Positions 48,281 through 58,538 of a stretch of 64,000 nucleotides of DNA are shown here, piece by piece. Source of the DNA: Pelodera strongyloides (taxonomy: Eukaryota; Nematoda; Chromadorea; Rhabditida; Rhabditidae). The position numbers and the translations under genes were made by a program. Where the stretch lies: assembly GCA_036852015.1 (NCBI GenBank), contig JAANDG010000017.1, positions 186,001-250,000 on the forward strand. Reading direction: 5' to 3'. The notes beneath the pieces were generated by a model. It saw only the letters and a list, made by a program, of their open reading frames with translations, made no database searches and was not told where the DNA came from. Position 1 is the stretch's first letter. Each line of letters starts with the position of its first letter.

Positions 48281-49305
48281 CTACCAGGTACGTAGGAAAT
48301 AAAAAAATTCAAATAAATAGGCACAGTAGTGGGCTATTACTCGCAACAGAGAAATGTCAACATTTCCCTCATACTCGCTATCATACTCGCTATCATTTCC
48401 CTCAGTTTCTAAAATGCACAATCACAACTATAAGGAAAGTATACATATAATTTCACTTTCACTTAGAAAGCTATCATTACCACGAGCCATTTAGAAGCTT
48501 ATTATTTTAAATGGCAAAGTAAACGAATATGACATAAAATTACGATTTTATTAAACAATTACAACAATAGTGCTATAAATAACCTCACCTGAAACTGAAT
48601 TTGGTGTTCCTTCTTCTTGGCCAGAACTTCTATCATCCGCACTAGCACTGCATTCTTCCTCTGAAATGCAGAATTATATTTATACTCGTTGAATTTGGCC
48701 ACGACTTTTCCCTTTCGTTGCTAATTTCCACGAAAATCAAGGAAACAATCTGATAAATTGACAGATTGGAATAGTTAGTTAGAGACATCCATGTTTCGGA
48801 GCTGCGCGTTATATATACTTAGATTATTTTCACCTTGATCAAGTGATTCGTCTTCGTCGTGTTCGCTCTCGGGAAAATATTCCCGGTCATCGACATTATC
48901 GTTTGCTTCTCTGTCTACCGCGTCTAAAAGGCAAAATACTTGAAATGAAATAACGTTCAAACTGATATTGTATGTAGTACTGCGTAGCTTGTTTAAACAC
49001 ATTTAAATTTTATTAAACTGCACCAGGTGTATAGGTATATGCCAATGCCGACATAAACCGACCGTGGTATTGCCTTGACAAAACTTGTGCGACATTTTAT
49101 GTTCGTAATAAATTTTATGGTACGTTATGTTATAAAATAATAACACCATAAAATGAACATGTAGAAAGGAAACCTTACCATCTGAGTCTGAGTCCCAATA
49201 TTTTACAATTTTCTTGTATTTTGCAGCAACAGTAGACGTCTCGTGTAAACCAAACCGCTTGTTGTATTTTGAACGAATCAATCGTTCTATATCTTCCTTT
49301 TCCAT
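48281..49305 (-). CDS. Small acidic protein, unrecognised
   Basis: Exons 49305-49179, 48923-48834, 48660-48589, 48408-48281; all junctions are phase 1, giving 138 residues. The first exon encodes a basic stretch (MEKEDIERLIRSKYNKRFGL), the next three are strongly acidic (DDREYFPESEHDEDESL, EEECSASADDRSS, NDSEYDSEYEGN) and the end is hydrophobic/aromatic. A TTTATTCAG acceptor lies shortly before the ATG. I do not recognise a family. Acidic N-termini are common in DNA-transposon proteins, and two related repeat blocks flank the gene, so it could be what remains of a transposon gene or an ordinary host gene. Confidence 0.6.
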
Positions 49306-49349
49306 TGTGAGATCAGAGACCTGAATAAAACAAACCGATGAGCACACAC

Positions 49350-50140
49350 CTACAAACCTACAAAAGTTCCTTTCCCTTCAGATCAGGAAACTTATAACAA
49401 ATGTCGATTGTGGAAGATGGTTCTTTAACCATTAACAATATATAAAATTTATCGCATTAGTGCCTTCAAACCAAAAAGGTGAAAAAAAAAAAGAATCACT
49501 ACTCTCTTTAAAATAACTATATATGCACATTGCTTTAGAACTTTCTAACTTAGAATTTCAACCATTTATAGGGAGCAACAAGGTACGTACAAACAAAAAG
49601 TAAAGTAAGCAAGATACAGTGGAGATATGAATGACGGAGGAACGAATAAACATTTACCCCTTGCATTTCGCCCCGCCCACACGCTTGCCATAGGCAATTA
49701 TGACACCTTCATAATACATATCATAACCTCACGGTCATCATACAAATTCAAATTATAACTCCGCCTTAAATACTAGTTGGTGGATCGGCATGAACTCTCA
49801 CTTGGAAAATATGTACCCCGGGTGAGAGTTTTAGCTCTCACCCTGACCAAAAAAAGTGTTGGTGGATCCACCCTCAGGAAACATACATACAAATACTTCA
49901 AATTTATATCCAAAATACAAAAGTGAAATCCTGGGCATCCACCATAGAGAGGTTTTCACCGGAATGACACGCAAATTCCATGTATACGATGAGCGTGCGC
50001 ATACCATGTAATTCAAATAAAAATACAACACATCGAAATAGTTTACCAATAATGATATACGTATCACACAGTAGTGGAACCGAACTTGGAATTCTCCATT
50101 CATCGTCAAAAATAGAGCCGTTACGCAACCGTAACGCGAC
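49350..50140. other. AT-rich stretch, nothing recognised
   Basis: Lies between the acidic-protein gene and the right repeat block. A short inverted motif (TGAGAGTTTTAGCTCTCACC near 49822) and no convincing exons. Confidence 0.4.
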
Positions 50141-50149
50141 GGTGTAGTT

Positions 50150-50345
50150 TCTGCCCAAAAGTTGCCACCCCGGGCACAGGGTGGCCCGAAAATTACCCAC
50201 GGTGCATTTTCTGCCCAAAAGTAGCCACCCGGGCAAAAGGTGGCCCGAAGTTTCTAGGGGTGGAAACTTTTGGGCAAAACGATACATGGGCAATATGCGG
50301 GCGTTGGGTGGCCCGACTCGCGAATATCCGGGCAAATGTGCTCTG
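50150..50345. repeat. GGGCA/TGGCCC repeat block, right copy
   Basis: Contains TTTCTGCCCAAAAGTTGCCA, then TTTCTGCCCAAAAGTAGCCA about 60 bp later, each with GGGTGGCCCG or AGGTGGCCCG. An inverted AACTTTTGGGCAAAACGATA follows, then ATGGGCAATATGCGGGC. Motifs match the block at 47575-47897, partly in opposite orientation (GCCCAAAAGTAGCC occurs in both). Confidence 0.85.
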
Positions 50346-50676
50346 TGCGAAGTCTGCATAACCTTTCCGCAGCGAACGCGCGATAGGTGGCCCCGCCTCC
50401 AAGGGTCCTTGGAGGAGTGTATCGGATTTGACTTTTGTTGTTTTATTTGCATTCAGTTCATTCAATTGTATGTGCTATCACCCTATATTTCTTATAAGTA
50501 TTTCATGGCATTGAATTCAACTCTTTCCCTAGAGAATATGACTGATCTACCCTCCGTTTTCATTGCGTTTAAAAGTAGATGGATATGATCATGCACATGA
50601 ATGCTTTCTAACCTAAGTGTGTGACGTCGATCGGTTACCTATTCTCATGTCTACTATTATCAACAGATCTTCAGAG

Positions 50677-51711
50677 ATGGCTCCTCGAACAATCCAGCGG
50701 AAGGTAGTGACCAAGGATCTCGCCGCTATAACTCCGGTTTTGTCTGACGAGAACTCCAAATATGTCTTCCTAAAGCATCGAATAGCTTCATTTTCGGGAG
50801 GCTATGTGTTCGATAAGGAGTCCAATGCCTCTTGCACATCGAAAAAGGTATGTTTTGATCCCGCTACTTTTTTTGTTTCCTTCCTAACTTCCTCTTCCTA
50901 ATATTTCGTCCCGAATATATTAAAGATATGAAGATATATCCAAGTAATCGTTTAATTTTATAGCTCGCCGAAGCCGGTTTCTTTTACACCGGAGAAAGCG
51001 CTAAAGACCCGTCGGCAATGTGCGCGTTCTGTTTGAAAGAAATGGAATTTGAACTCGAAGATGAACCGTGGTATGTTTGTACACGAGACTGGTTGGCACT
51101 TTGGGTTTGGGTAGTTAAATACAAGAACCTTTGTATTTAATTTATCCTTTTTGAATTGTGTACCACAGTAGTCCATTCCTGGGTATAAAACGGGCACGGG
51201 CGGAAATTATGCTCTGCTCCATTCTTCGTGTGTTACAGGGAAGAGCATGTGAATCATTGCCCCGATTGTGAGCTTGTCAAAATGGGAGAACCCGATGAAA
51301 CCAAGTGGAGGGTGAAGGACTTTGTTAGGCTTGTCGCATTCCGTAACGCACGAATGAAGGTTAGTTTTTGGGTTTCTTCTCTTTATGTTTCGACCGATTG
51401 AGTATTTCCCGCCACGTTTCTTTGAATCATCTCATAATCAGGCAACCTAGGGGAGATTAGGGTTTTGTAATATTTAGTTAATTTCCTCTAGTTACTGTTT
51501 CTGAAGTAGTTTACTTTGAGGTCTTCATTCTTAGTGTTAGCGTTTATCTTAATCTTAATGCGTTAGCGTTGTAATTTCTTAGCAATATTTGCGCAGTCAA
51601 CGTTTTTCTTTCCAGACAAGGGCAGCCAGAAAGCTGGTTGAAGAACTCGACAAGGCAATGGAAGAAATTCAGGAATTGAAAATGCAACAGGTGAAAGCGG
51701 TAAAGAAGTAA
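50677..51711 (+). CDS. bir-1: Survivin-type BIR-domain protein (chromosomal passenger)
   Basis: Exons 50677-50847, 50964-51070, 51239-51359, 51616-51711; 164 residues, phases agree. A TCTTCAG acceptor lies two bases before the ATG. A single BIR domain occupies about residues 25-100: HRIASFSGGYVFD, LAEAGFFYTG, then the zinc ligands in MCAFC, EEHVNHCPDC (C-x2-C-H-C). The C-terminal helix (AARKLVEELDKAMEEIQEL) is a coiled-coil candidate, as in survivin. Survivin joins Aurora B, INCENP and borealin at centromeres and the spindle midzone; C. elegans BIR-1 has this role. The usual GWEPDDDP loop is changed to MEFELEDEP, lacking the Trp. It heads a run of same-strand genes. AATAAA at 52201-52206 is its likely poly(A) signal. 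Confidence 0.93.
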
Positions 51712-52200
51712 TCAGGTGCGAAACTCCTTTTTTTTGTCTTTGGTTTCTTCTTTCTTCCGGTTTCCATCCACTCTTTTAGTTTCCCTTTTCGGCTTCCAGC
51801 GAATACTGTAACTGAGTGATTCCCTACTAATAAGTGTATCGTAGAAAATACAGTATTTGTATTCTTGTGTCTCCGATCTCAATTATATTGGGCATTTTTC
51901 TGGTTTCTTTTGCAAATTGTAGTTGTAATTGTAAATTTTATTTAATTATCTTTTTTTTAATTATATTTGACGAGTTACTCAATTTTTACGAAGATTTGTT
52001 CCTTCATTCTATGTTGAATTCCGTGTATCAATTATTGTCTGTAAATATGTATTTAGTAGTATTATGTTCTCCTTATATCTGTTTCTCAATACTTACTTGT
52101 ATACCCTTATTTGTACTTGTATCTTTTTTTCCTTTAGAATGATTGTAGTTACCTCTGAGGCCCGTGCCCGTCGCATCTCTAACAAAAAACTCATGACTAG

Positions 52201-52378
52201 AATAAATCGTGCAGCTTGAATTTTGTGTTTTATTTTCTTTGAGTCGTTTGATTGCGATCCCATATCACTTTTGTGTTGAACATTGGGGTTCATGTTTTTT
52301 TGTTTGTTGTACTTTGGTGCCTTGGACCTTATGTTGATTATTTTTTATTCATGTCAAGTTCAACCTGTATTTTTCAGC
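52201..52378 (+). promoter_or_regulatory. Candidate intercistronic region, survivin to Chk1
   Basis: AATAAA at 52201-52206 is followed, about 170 nt on, by GTATTTTTCAG ending at 52377, and the Chk1 ATG at 52379. The spacing and strong acceptor fit polyadenylation of the upstream gene coupled to spliced-leader addition on the downstream one. T-rich sequence fills the gap. Confidence 0.6.
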
Positions 52379-55300
52379 ATGCTCACAGATATTTGCAATC
52401 GACAGGTTGAAAACGAGGATACGAAAATGGAGACCGACCCCGTTCCGGTTGCGGTTGCGCCATCAGCTTCCCTACCATCGCAAACACCCACCTTTCAAGT
52501 GCTTCGGGTTTTGGGTGAAGGTTAGTTCTACGTTTTCGATTTTCTTCATCTTGTCAGTTCAAGACTCTTCGTGTTTTTGCTGAATTTTACTCTCATGAAG
52601 TAAACTCCTGATCAGACCAGGAATTTGGTTAATTGTTGGTCTTTATGCCTGAGTGTGAGTCGAACTGAAATCTCCCTTTACACTAAGTTTATGTCCTGTA
52701 GCTCATCTTTGTATACAGCATAGAACGATGAGCTATCCGCAGACTGTGCTTTCTTAGTCTTAGTGGCTTTGAAATTTGAATTCAGGTGCCTATGGTGAAG
52801 TTAAGTTGGTGGTCGACGCGAAAAACCCGCAATTGGCCGTAGCAATGAAATGCATGGATCTGAATAAATACAAGGACAATGAGCGAGTACTTCAAGCTTT
52901 TCGGAAAGAGGTTTGTGAATCTTTGATTGATTTGATTTTATGAATTCGTGAGTCCTTGTTCCTAGCCTAGTATAGTACATTGAAATAAAAAAAATGCCAA
53001 TGAATGTTGATTGCGAACTCAAACCACGGCACTATAGGCTGAATTGCTAATCATCCTATCTCCCTTCTTTTTTTTTATTCACTCATATGATGTGACATCT
53101 TATCTGTCTTCCTTTTTTTTCTTGTTCACTGATGACTGATGTGATGAAATATGAAATCCATAGATTTGCTTTATGGCCAAAATCCGATGTCTGAATTGTT
53201 TTTTTTTAGTAATGCTTTGGTTTTTACTTTCATTCAATTTTCGTCTTCTAGGCTCTGATCCAAAAACGGCTTTCGAACAAGGGCCATGAGAACCTGATCC
53301 GCTACATTGGCATGCGAATTGATGAGGCACTGAATGAATTTCAAATATTCTTGGAATATGCGGACGGTGGAGAGCTATTTGATAGGATAGGTTTGTGGTT
53401 TTATTTTATACATAGTGTCGTCGTGTGATCATATTCATAGCCGGCAATCCACAATATGAATATTCTTGGTCTACACACATTTTTTGCCTGTTGGTGGCAT
53501 TTGTTTACCAAGTTCATGGCGTTGTTTATTTTTAGCCTAATTTTATGGTCGTTCAAACTCCAAATTCATGTCTACTCGTTCATAGTCCCATGTTCATAGT
53601 CCCTTTGGTATGGAGAAGGACTGGAGGAGGAGGAGGAGAGCATAGCGCCGTTTTCCTCTAGCTTATGACTCCGTATTCACCACTTGGTTCCCTTGGGAAA
53701 ATATTCCATTGGGAGTCGCAGGGAAAAACTCTGGGAGCTGCACTCTCGGGAATTGAGTGGTGTATATATAGCCCCTGACAACTTATCCCTTTTTATCCAT
53801 CTCCCTTTTAGAACCCGATGTTGGAGTTAAGCCCGCCAAGGCTCAGTTCTACTTTCGTCAATTATGTGCCGGCCTTTCGTTTATTCACGAGCAGGGAATT
53901 GCACACAGGGACATCAAACCGGAGAATCTTCTTTTAACGAAATCAGGTTTGGTATTTGGTGAATTTAATTATAAATATGGCTCACTTCTATTCCATTATA
54001 ATTTGTATTTTTTTTTTAAAGATCAGATATCACGTATAATGACAATGAAATATATGGAAATAAGTTTCTTTTAGAACTGCTAAAAATCAGTGACTTTGGC
54101 ATGGCGACCATTTTCAAGCATCAAGGTGTGGAACGGCACCTCGATTCTTGCTGTGGAACATTACCGTATGCTAGTCCGGAGGTGCTCAGAGGACGTTATA
54201 GGTAAGTAGTCGTAGTAAATAGCGTACTATTCGGTCGTATACTGTAGCAGCGCGGACTTCTCCCAGAATCAACCGTTTTAAACCATTCACTTTCCCGCCA
54301 CTCCGGGTGTCGATAGGAATTTCACGTACATTTCTTGTTTTTTTTCAATATCTTTAATTTTTTTTAACTCTATTCAACGGGAATAGGATAATTTACAGTT
54401 AGTTTTGGTAAATAATGTTTCCCTAAGTTTATTTATTCTTTATTTTTAATGTGCTCACTGGTCACTAAAGAGGGCTGCTATTTCAGAGGTGAACCCGCTG
54501 ATATCTGGTCATGTGGTGTGGTACTTGTCACACTTCTTGCCGGCGAACTACCATGGGCCTCTCCATCAAAGTTGGTTTTTTTTCTTCGCAGTTATAGGAA
54601 TTGTAGGAATTGAGGTTTTTTGTTAGTTATGAGTACTATCTACAAGGGGCGTACGATAAAGCAAGCCGTTGCACATGCGTTAGTCTTATCTTCTTTGCCA
54701 GAAACATTGTGTTTCTCTGTACTTGAAACAAGGCCCTATCTAGTGCCCGCGGGCCTTTTTTTTTCAAAATTTCAAACATGTATCATTTAGAACCGAAGTT
54801 TATTTTATTTATTTGTCTCTGCTTTGCAGTGATTGTGAGGCTTTCACTGCTTGGATACAGAAACGCGACTTTGATCGAAATCCCTGGAAGAAGATTGATA
54901 ATAAAGCGTTGTGTGAGTTTTATTAATTGTTTTATAGTTACCTTTTCCTTATTATGGGCCTTTTTAATTTTTTTTGGGGTATTGTTTTGCCAATACTCTA
55001 TATTTAGAGACAGTTGACGATAAAAAACGGCATCAACACTGAATTGAATGTATGCACTACCCAAGTACTTCTAGGAGTATTTATTGTTTATATTATAGTT
55101 CTAAGAGTATTGTTTAGCATTATTAGTTGCTGTTCGTATTTCCTGTGAACATGTGTGTTTTAGCTCTACTGAGCATCATTTTGAATAACGATGAGGAAGA
55201 ACGAGCTAATATGGAAAGGGTGAAGAATCATCCGTGGTTTAAGGCGGATATGTCAGGTATGTTAATTATGGAGTGGTTTTAATGTGACATTATTAGTGAG

Positions 55301-57747
55301 CTTTTTAATGTTGATCGTTTTAGCTTCACTCACTTCACTGTTCCAGAGTTGTGAATTTGTTTTTAGATAATTAGATAGATGTATGAATGTTAGTCTAGGC
55401 ATGTTTCTTTCTGTGACAACTATGCGCTTGTCTTTATTGGGGATTTGGATTTCTTTCGGTCCGCACTTATTCTAGGCGGTATATTAGTAGTGGGGATTAG
55501 TAATTTTAAGTGAAACAATGGACTCATACTCATAAGAAAGTGAGAACTGTAATTAGTTTTGATTTCTTTTCTAGGAGCGGATCGTCCCTCTAAGAAGCGT
55601 CGTGTTGACGATGGGTATGTATTAATATTATTTGCCCGCGCGGAGTTCAGTTCTCTTGCGAAGACGGGTCTAACTTTAACCTTTTTTAACCTCGTTCTTT
55701 GCTTCATACGCCTCCCAGTGCTCCATATTAATGTCAGGATGTCCTTTTATGATAGTCGTCTACTCATAGTACTCAGGCCCTAGTTCTCTAGCGCTTTTAT
55801 TCTTTATCATCCAACTATGGTCTGATTGTGAGCAAATTTGATTGAACCGTACGTTATGCTTTTGATTGTGACTCTTTTTGTGGAATAACTTTTGTTAAAA
55901 TGTGTCCTCATACCCCGTAGGAATTTGCGATTTTGAATATCGGAAGTGTGGGAATTGGGAATGTGATTGGGTTACCATAGATTAATATTCTCTAAAATGG
56001 CGAATAATTTCAGCGTTTCTCAGCCGGCCAACCGTCTCCGTGTTCCAATCGAGGTAGATTTTTTTTTCGTTTTGCTTATTCATCTGCTGTGCGAGTTGCG
56101 CCTTCCATTAGTAGTTTTTAGTATTTAGTGGCCTATACTGCTAATCCGTTTAATTCGCTTATCATTTTTGCAACGGGTTCTCTCTTTTTATATACATAGG
56201 AGTCGGACCCTAATTGTATCTAATGAGAATGTGACGGGAAACTTTTGTGTGACTTGTTTTTTTTTCACTATTTTTACATTGATCCGTTCAGATGGCCGCT
56301 TGTCACGTCTCCTTTTCGCAACCGGAGAATATTCGAGATTTGCTCATCTCACAAACCGAAGCTTCACAGGATATGGTGCGCTTTTTAACTAAGTTGTTTG
56401 GGGCTCTTTTTGGTTTGGCCCAGCGGCCCAGTTGATTTTACCACCGTGAAACTTGATTCGTGCGCGTGCCTAATATTTGTTCTGTCTGGAACATATTGTT
56501 GGTATGGTTTTTCTACTGTAGTAGTGATCACACCGTATTCCTTGTGTTTGGTTATGGATCGATGATCGATGCTAATTGTAAGTATAAGTTTCACGTATTT
56601 AATCAACTTAACGGGTTGGAGTTTCAACTTGCTAAATATGTGTTTTAATCGAATTGGCGAACTTGTCGCATTGGAGCTTGGAGCGCAATTTATATTTTTC
56701 AGTTGTTTAAGTTTGACCTCCTCTATAAGCAATGCATTTGCAGGACCCGCTCTCACGGCTGACTCCCCGCATGACGCGTTTCTGTGTGGCGTGCGATTTG
56801 AGCGTTCTCGTGGGAAGAATTCACCGAGCATGCGAACAGTTAATTTACGAAGTGAAGGAAAAGCCCCCGAATCAGGTATAAGATTCTAGTATTTTGTTTA
56901 TCATATATATCATTATTTTGTTAGCTGTATAAAAGTGCGTCAAAAGGAGTATATATGGCTTAAATATATTATGCGCTAATTGAATTTATGGTGCCGGCCA
57001 TGGTTTGTTCTATTATTGATTTCTATATTCGTTTGTAGTTGCTGTTGCTGGTGCTTTGTTTAGGAGTATATTTGGAGCACTTTCGTACCCTTGTACCCTT
57101 ATACGGTTAAATTGTAGCGATGTTTATGTTTTGTTCATTTCCTCATTGCTGATTTAATTTTTCATTTTTAGTTGCTCGTCGTGGTCGCCGAACAACACAT
57201 GGAAATGTCATTTGTTGTGGGTCTGGTCGAGATGAAATCACTCGGACGAAACGTTGTCATGGTCGATTGCAGAAGGTTGGTGAATATAAAATATGAAGAA
57301 AATTTTGAAAAGATCGGAAGTTTGGTTGGTGATGCTTGTTTCCTTGTTGATTGTCAAATGTCAACTATGGTAGCAACAGTGCTACGCCGAAGTGTAATGA
57401 GTAGATTGTGTCATATTTGCAAGGGCTAGTCGTTTGTTATTTCCCGTCCATGCCAAATGGTAATAACTACTAACCATAAGCAGAAAGCAGACTCTTATTG
57501 AGGTTTTTCAAATGCCATTATAGTATTAAGTGACTAAAATGTGTCTATTTTCTGCTTGTTTATGGTATCTCTTTAGATCAAAATGTGTATATTTTCTGAC
57601 TGTATATGGTTTATCTTTAGATCACGCGGTGATGGTCTTCAGTTCAAGCGAGCGTTTAAAAATTTGCGCGCAGAGCTGTCGGATTTGGTTTGTCCGCGGG
57701 GAACAAACTGGCTTCAGTTGAACAAGTTGACGATTACGGATGAGTGA
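52379..57747 (+). CDS. chk-1: Checkpoint kinase Chk1
   Basis: Fourteen exons, 484 residues: 52379-52520, 52786-52910, 53252-53390, 53812-53946, 54075-54201, 54487-54570, 54830-54912, 55164-55256, 55575-55614, 56014-56053, 56292-56375, 56744-56875, 57172-57275, 57621-57747. Phases agree. After about 40 variable residues comes the kinase domain: glycine loop [13 protein letters not shown], the lysine in AVAMKCMD, hinge [12 protein letters not shown], catalytic [17 protein letters not shown], then [13 protein letters not shown], almost identical to Chk1 activation segments, and [22 protein letters not shown] basic KKRRVD follows the kinase domain. The C-terminal part fits the Chk1 regulatory (KA1-like) region, with [26 protein letters not shown] and [12 protein letters not shown]. 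Chk1 blocks mitotic entry after replication stress. Length is close to human Chk1. AATAAA at 58340. Confidence 0.95.
53660..53790. repeat. Diverged relative of the CGTATTCACCA MITE
   Basis: In an intron of the Chk1 gene, CTCCGTATTCACCACTTGG opens and CGGGAATTGAGTGGTGTATA closes a roughly 100-bp piece with GTTCCCTTGGGAAAA and GTCGCAGGGAAAA. It echoes the MITE family at 8169, 25125 and 57790, but the core is different. Confidence 0.5.
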
Positions 57748-57789
57748 TTATTAGTTAGTTGTGCTTCTTATGGGTATTTTCTGAGTTCT

Positions 57790-57928
57790 GAGGCCCTTCA
57801 CCAACACAGGGAACCGTCCCTAGGCTCACGAGCGCTCTGAATCTCTTCTGCTCTCGCACTCTCCACGCAGTCTTTAGCTCCCTGTTGAGGCCAGGGAGGG
57901 CTCCCTGCGTGTTGGTGAATACGGCTTC
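57790..57928. mobile_element. MITE, GGCC...TTCACCAACAC family, copy 3
   Basis: Left GAGGCCCTTCACCAACACAG (short deletion relative to GAGGCCGTATTCACC) and right CGTGTTGGTGAATACGGC, with the shared core CTCTGAATCTCTTCTGCTCTCGCAC and CCAGGGAGGGCTCC. It lies just 43 bp after the Chk1 stop codon, so within its probable 3' UTR. Confidence 0.88.
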
Positions 57929-58339
57929 TGATTATACACTGCGGTACTTTGGCCTATTTGTTTGAGCGCCCAGCAGCCCAGCATCATGGCTGTATTATGA
58001 TACTCTTGGTTAGATTTAACATTTAACTTTCTTTGTAATTTTTCTACGATTTAGATCTCAAATAATATTGATGTTGTGACCTACCTCGGTGGTATAAGTT
58101 ATTTAGTCGCAGATTCGTAACTTGGAATTTATTCTGTATCATGCTATTTTCGTTTGTACTTGTACTTTAACCCACAATTTTGATTTGCCTGATTACCTCC
58201 CATCCCAAACAATTGGTTCTCCCTCACATAGCTAAGACGGTGTTTATTCAAGAGATGCGGTTCGTCTTTTCACTTCTTTCATTCGTTTAATTCTTTCTGC
58301 TTGACTTTGCTACTTTGATTTATTACCTTGTAAATAGAG

Positions 58340-58538
58340 AATAAACTGCAATTAACTTCACGTCATGTCGTGTGTCTTCTTTTGTACTGTAGATGAATGC
58401 TTTGTATAGCGCAATGGGCTTCTTGGGACTATTCATGTGTATTTTATTTGAAATGTTTTTTACTGTCATATGCGTTGGTTGCTCCATTTGGTTATTAATT
58501 GTGGTAATACTAATTGTTCAGGTTTATGACATTACGCT
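58340..58538 (+). promoter_or_regulatory. Candidate intercistronic region, Chk1 to nucleotidyltransferase
   Basis: AATAAA at 58340-58345, then TAATTGTTCAG ending at 58521 about 175 nt later, and the next ATG at 58539. The arrangement repeats that between survivin and Chk1. Confidence 0.55.
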
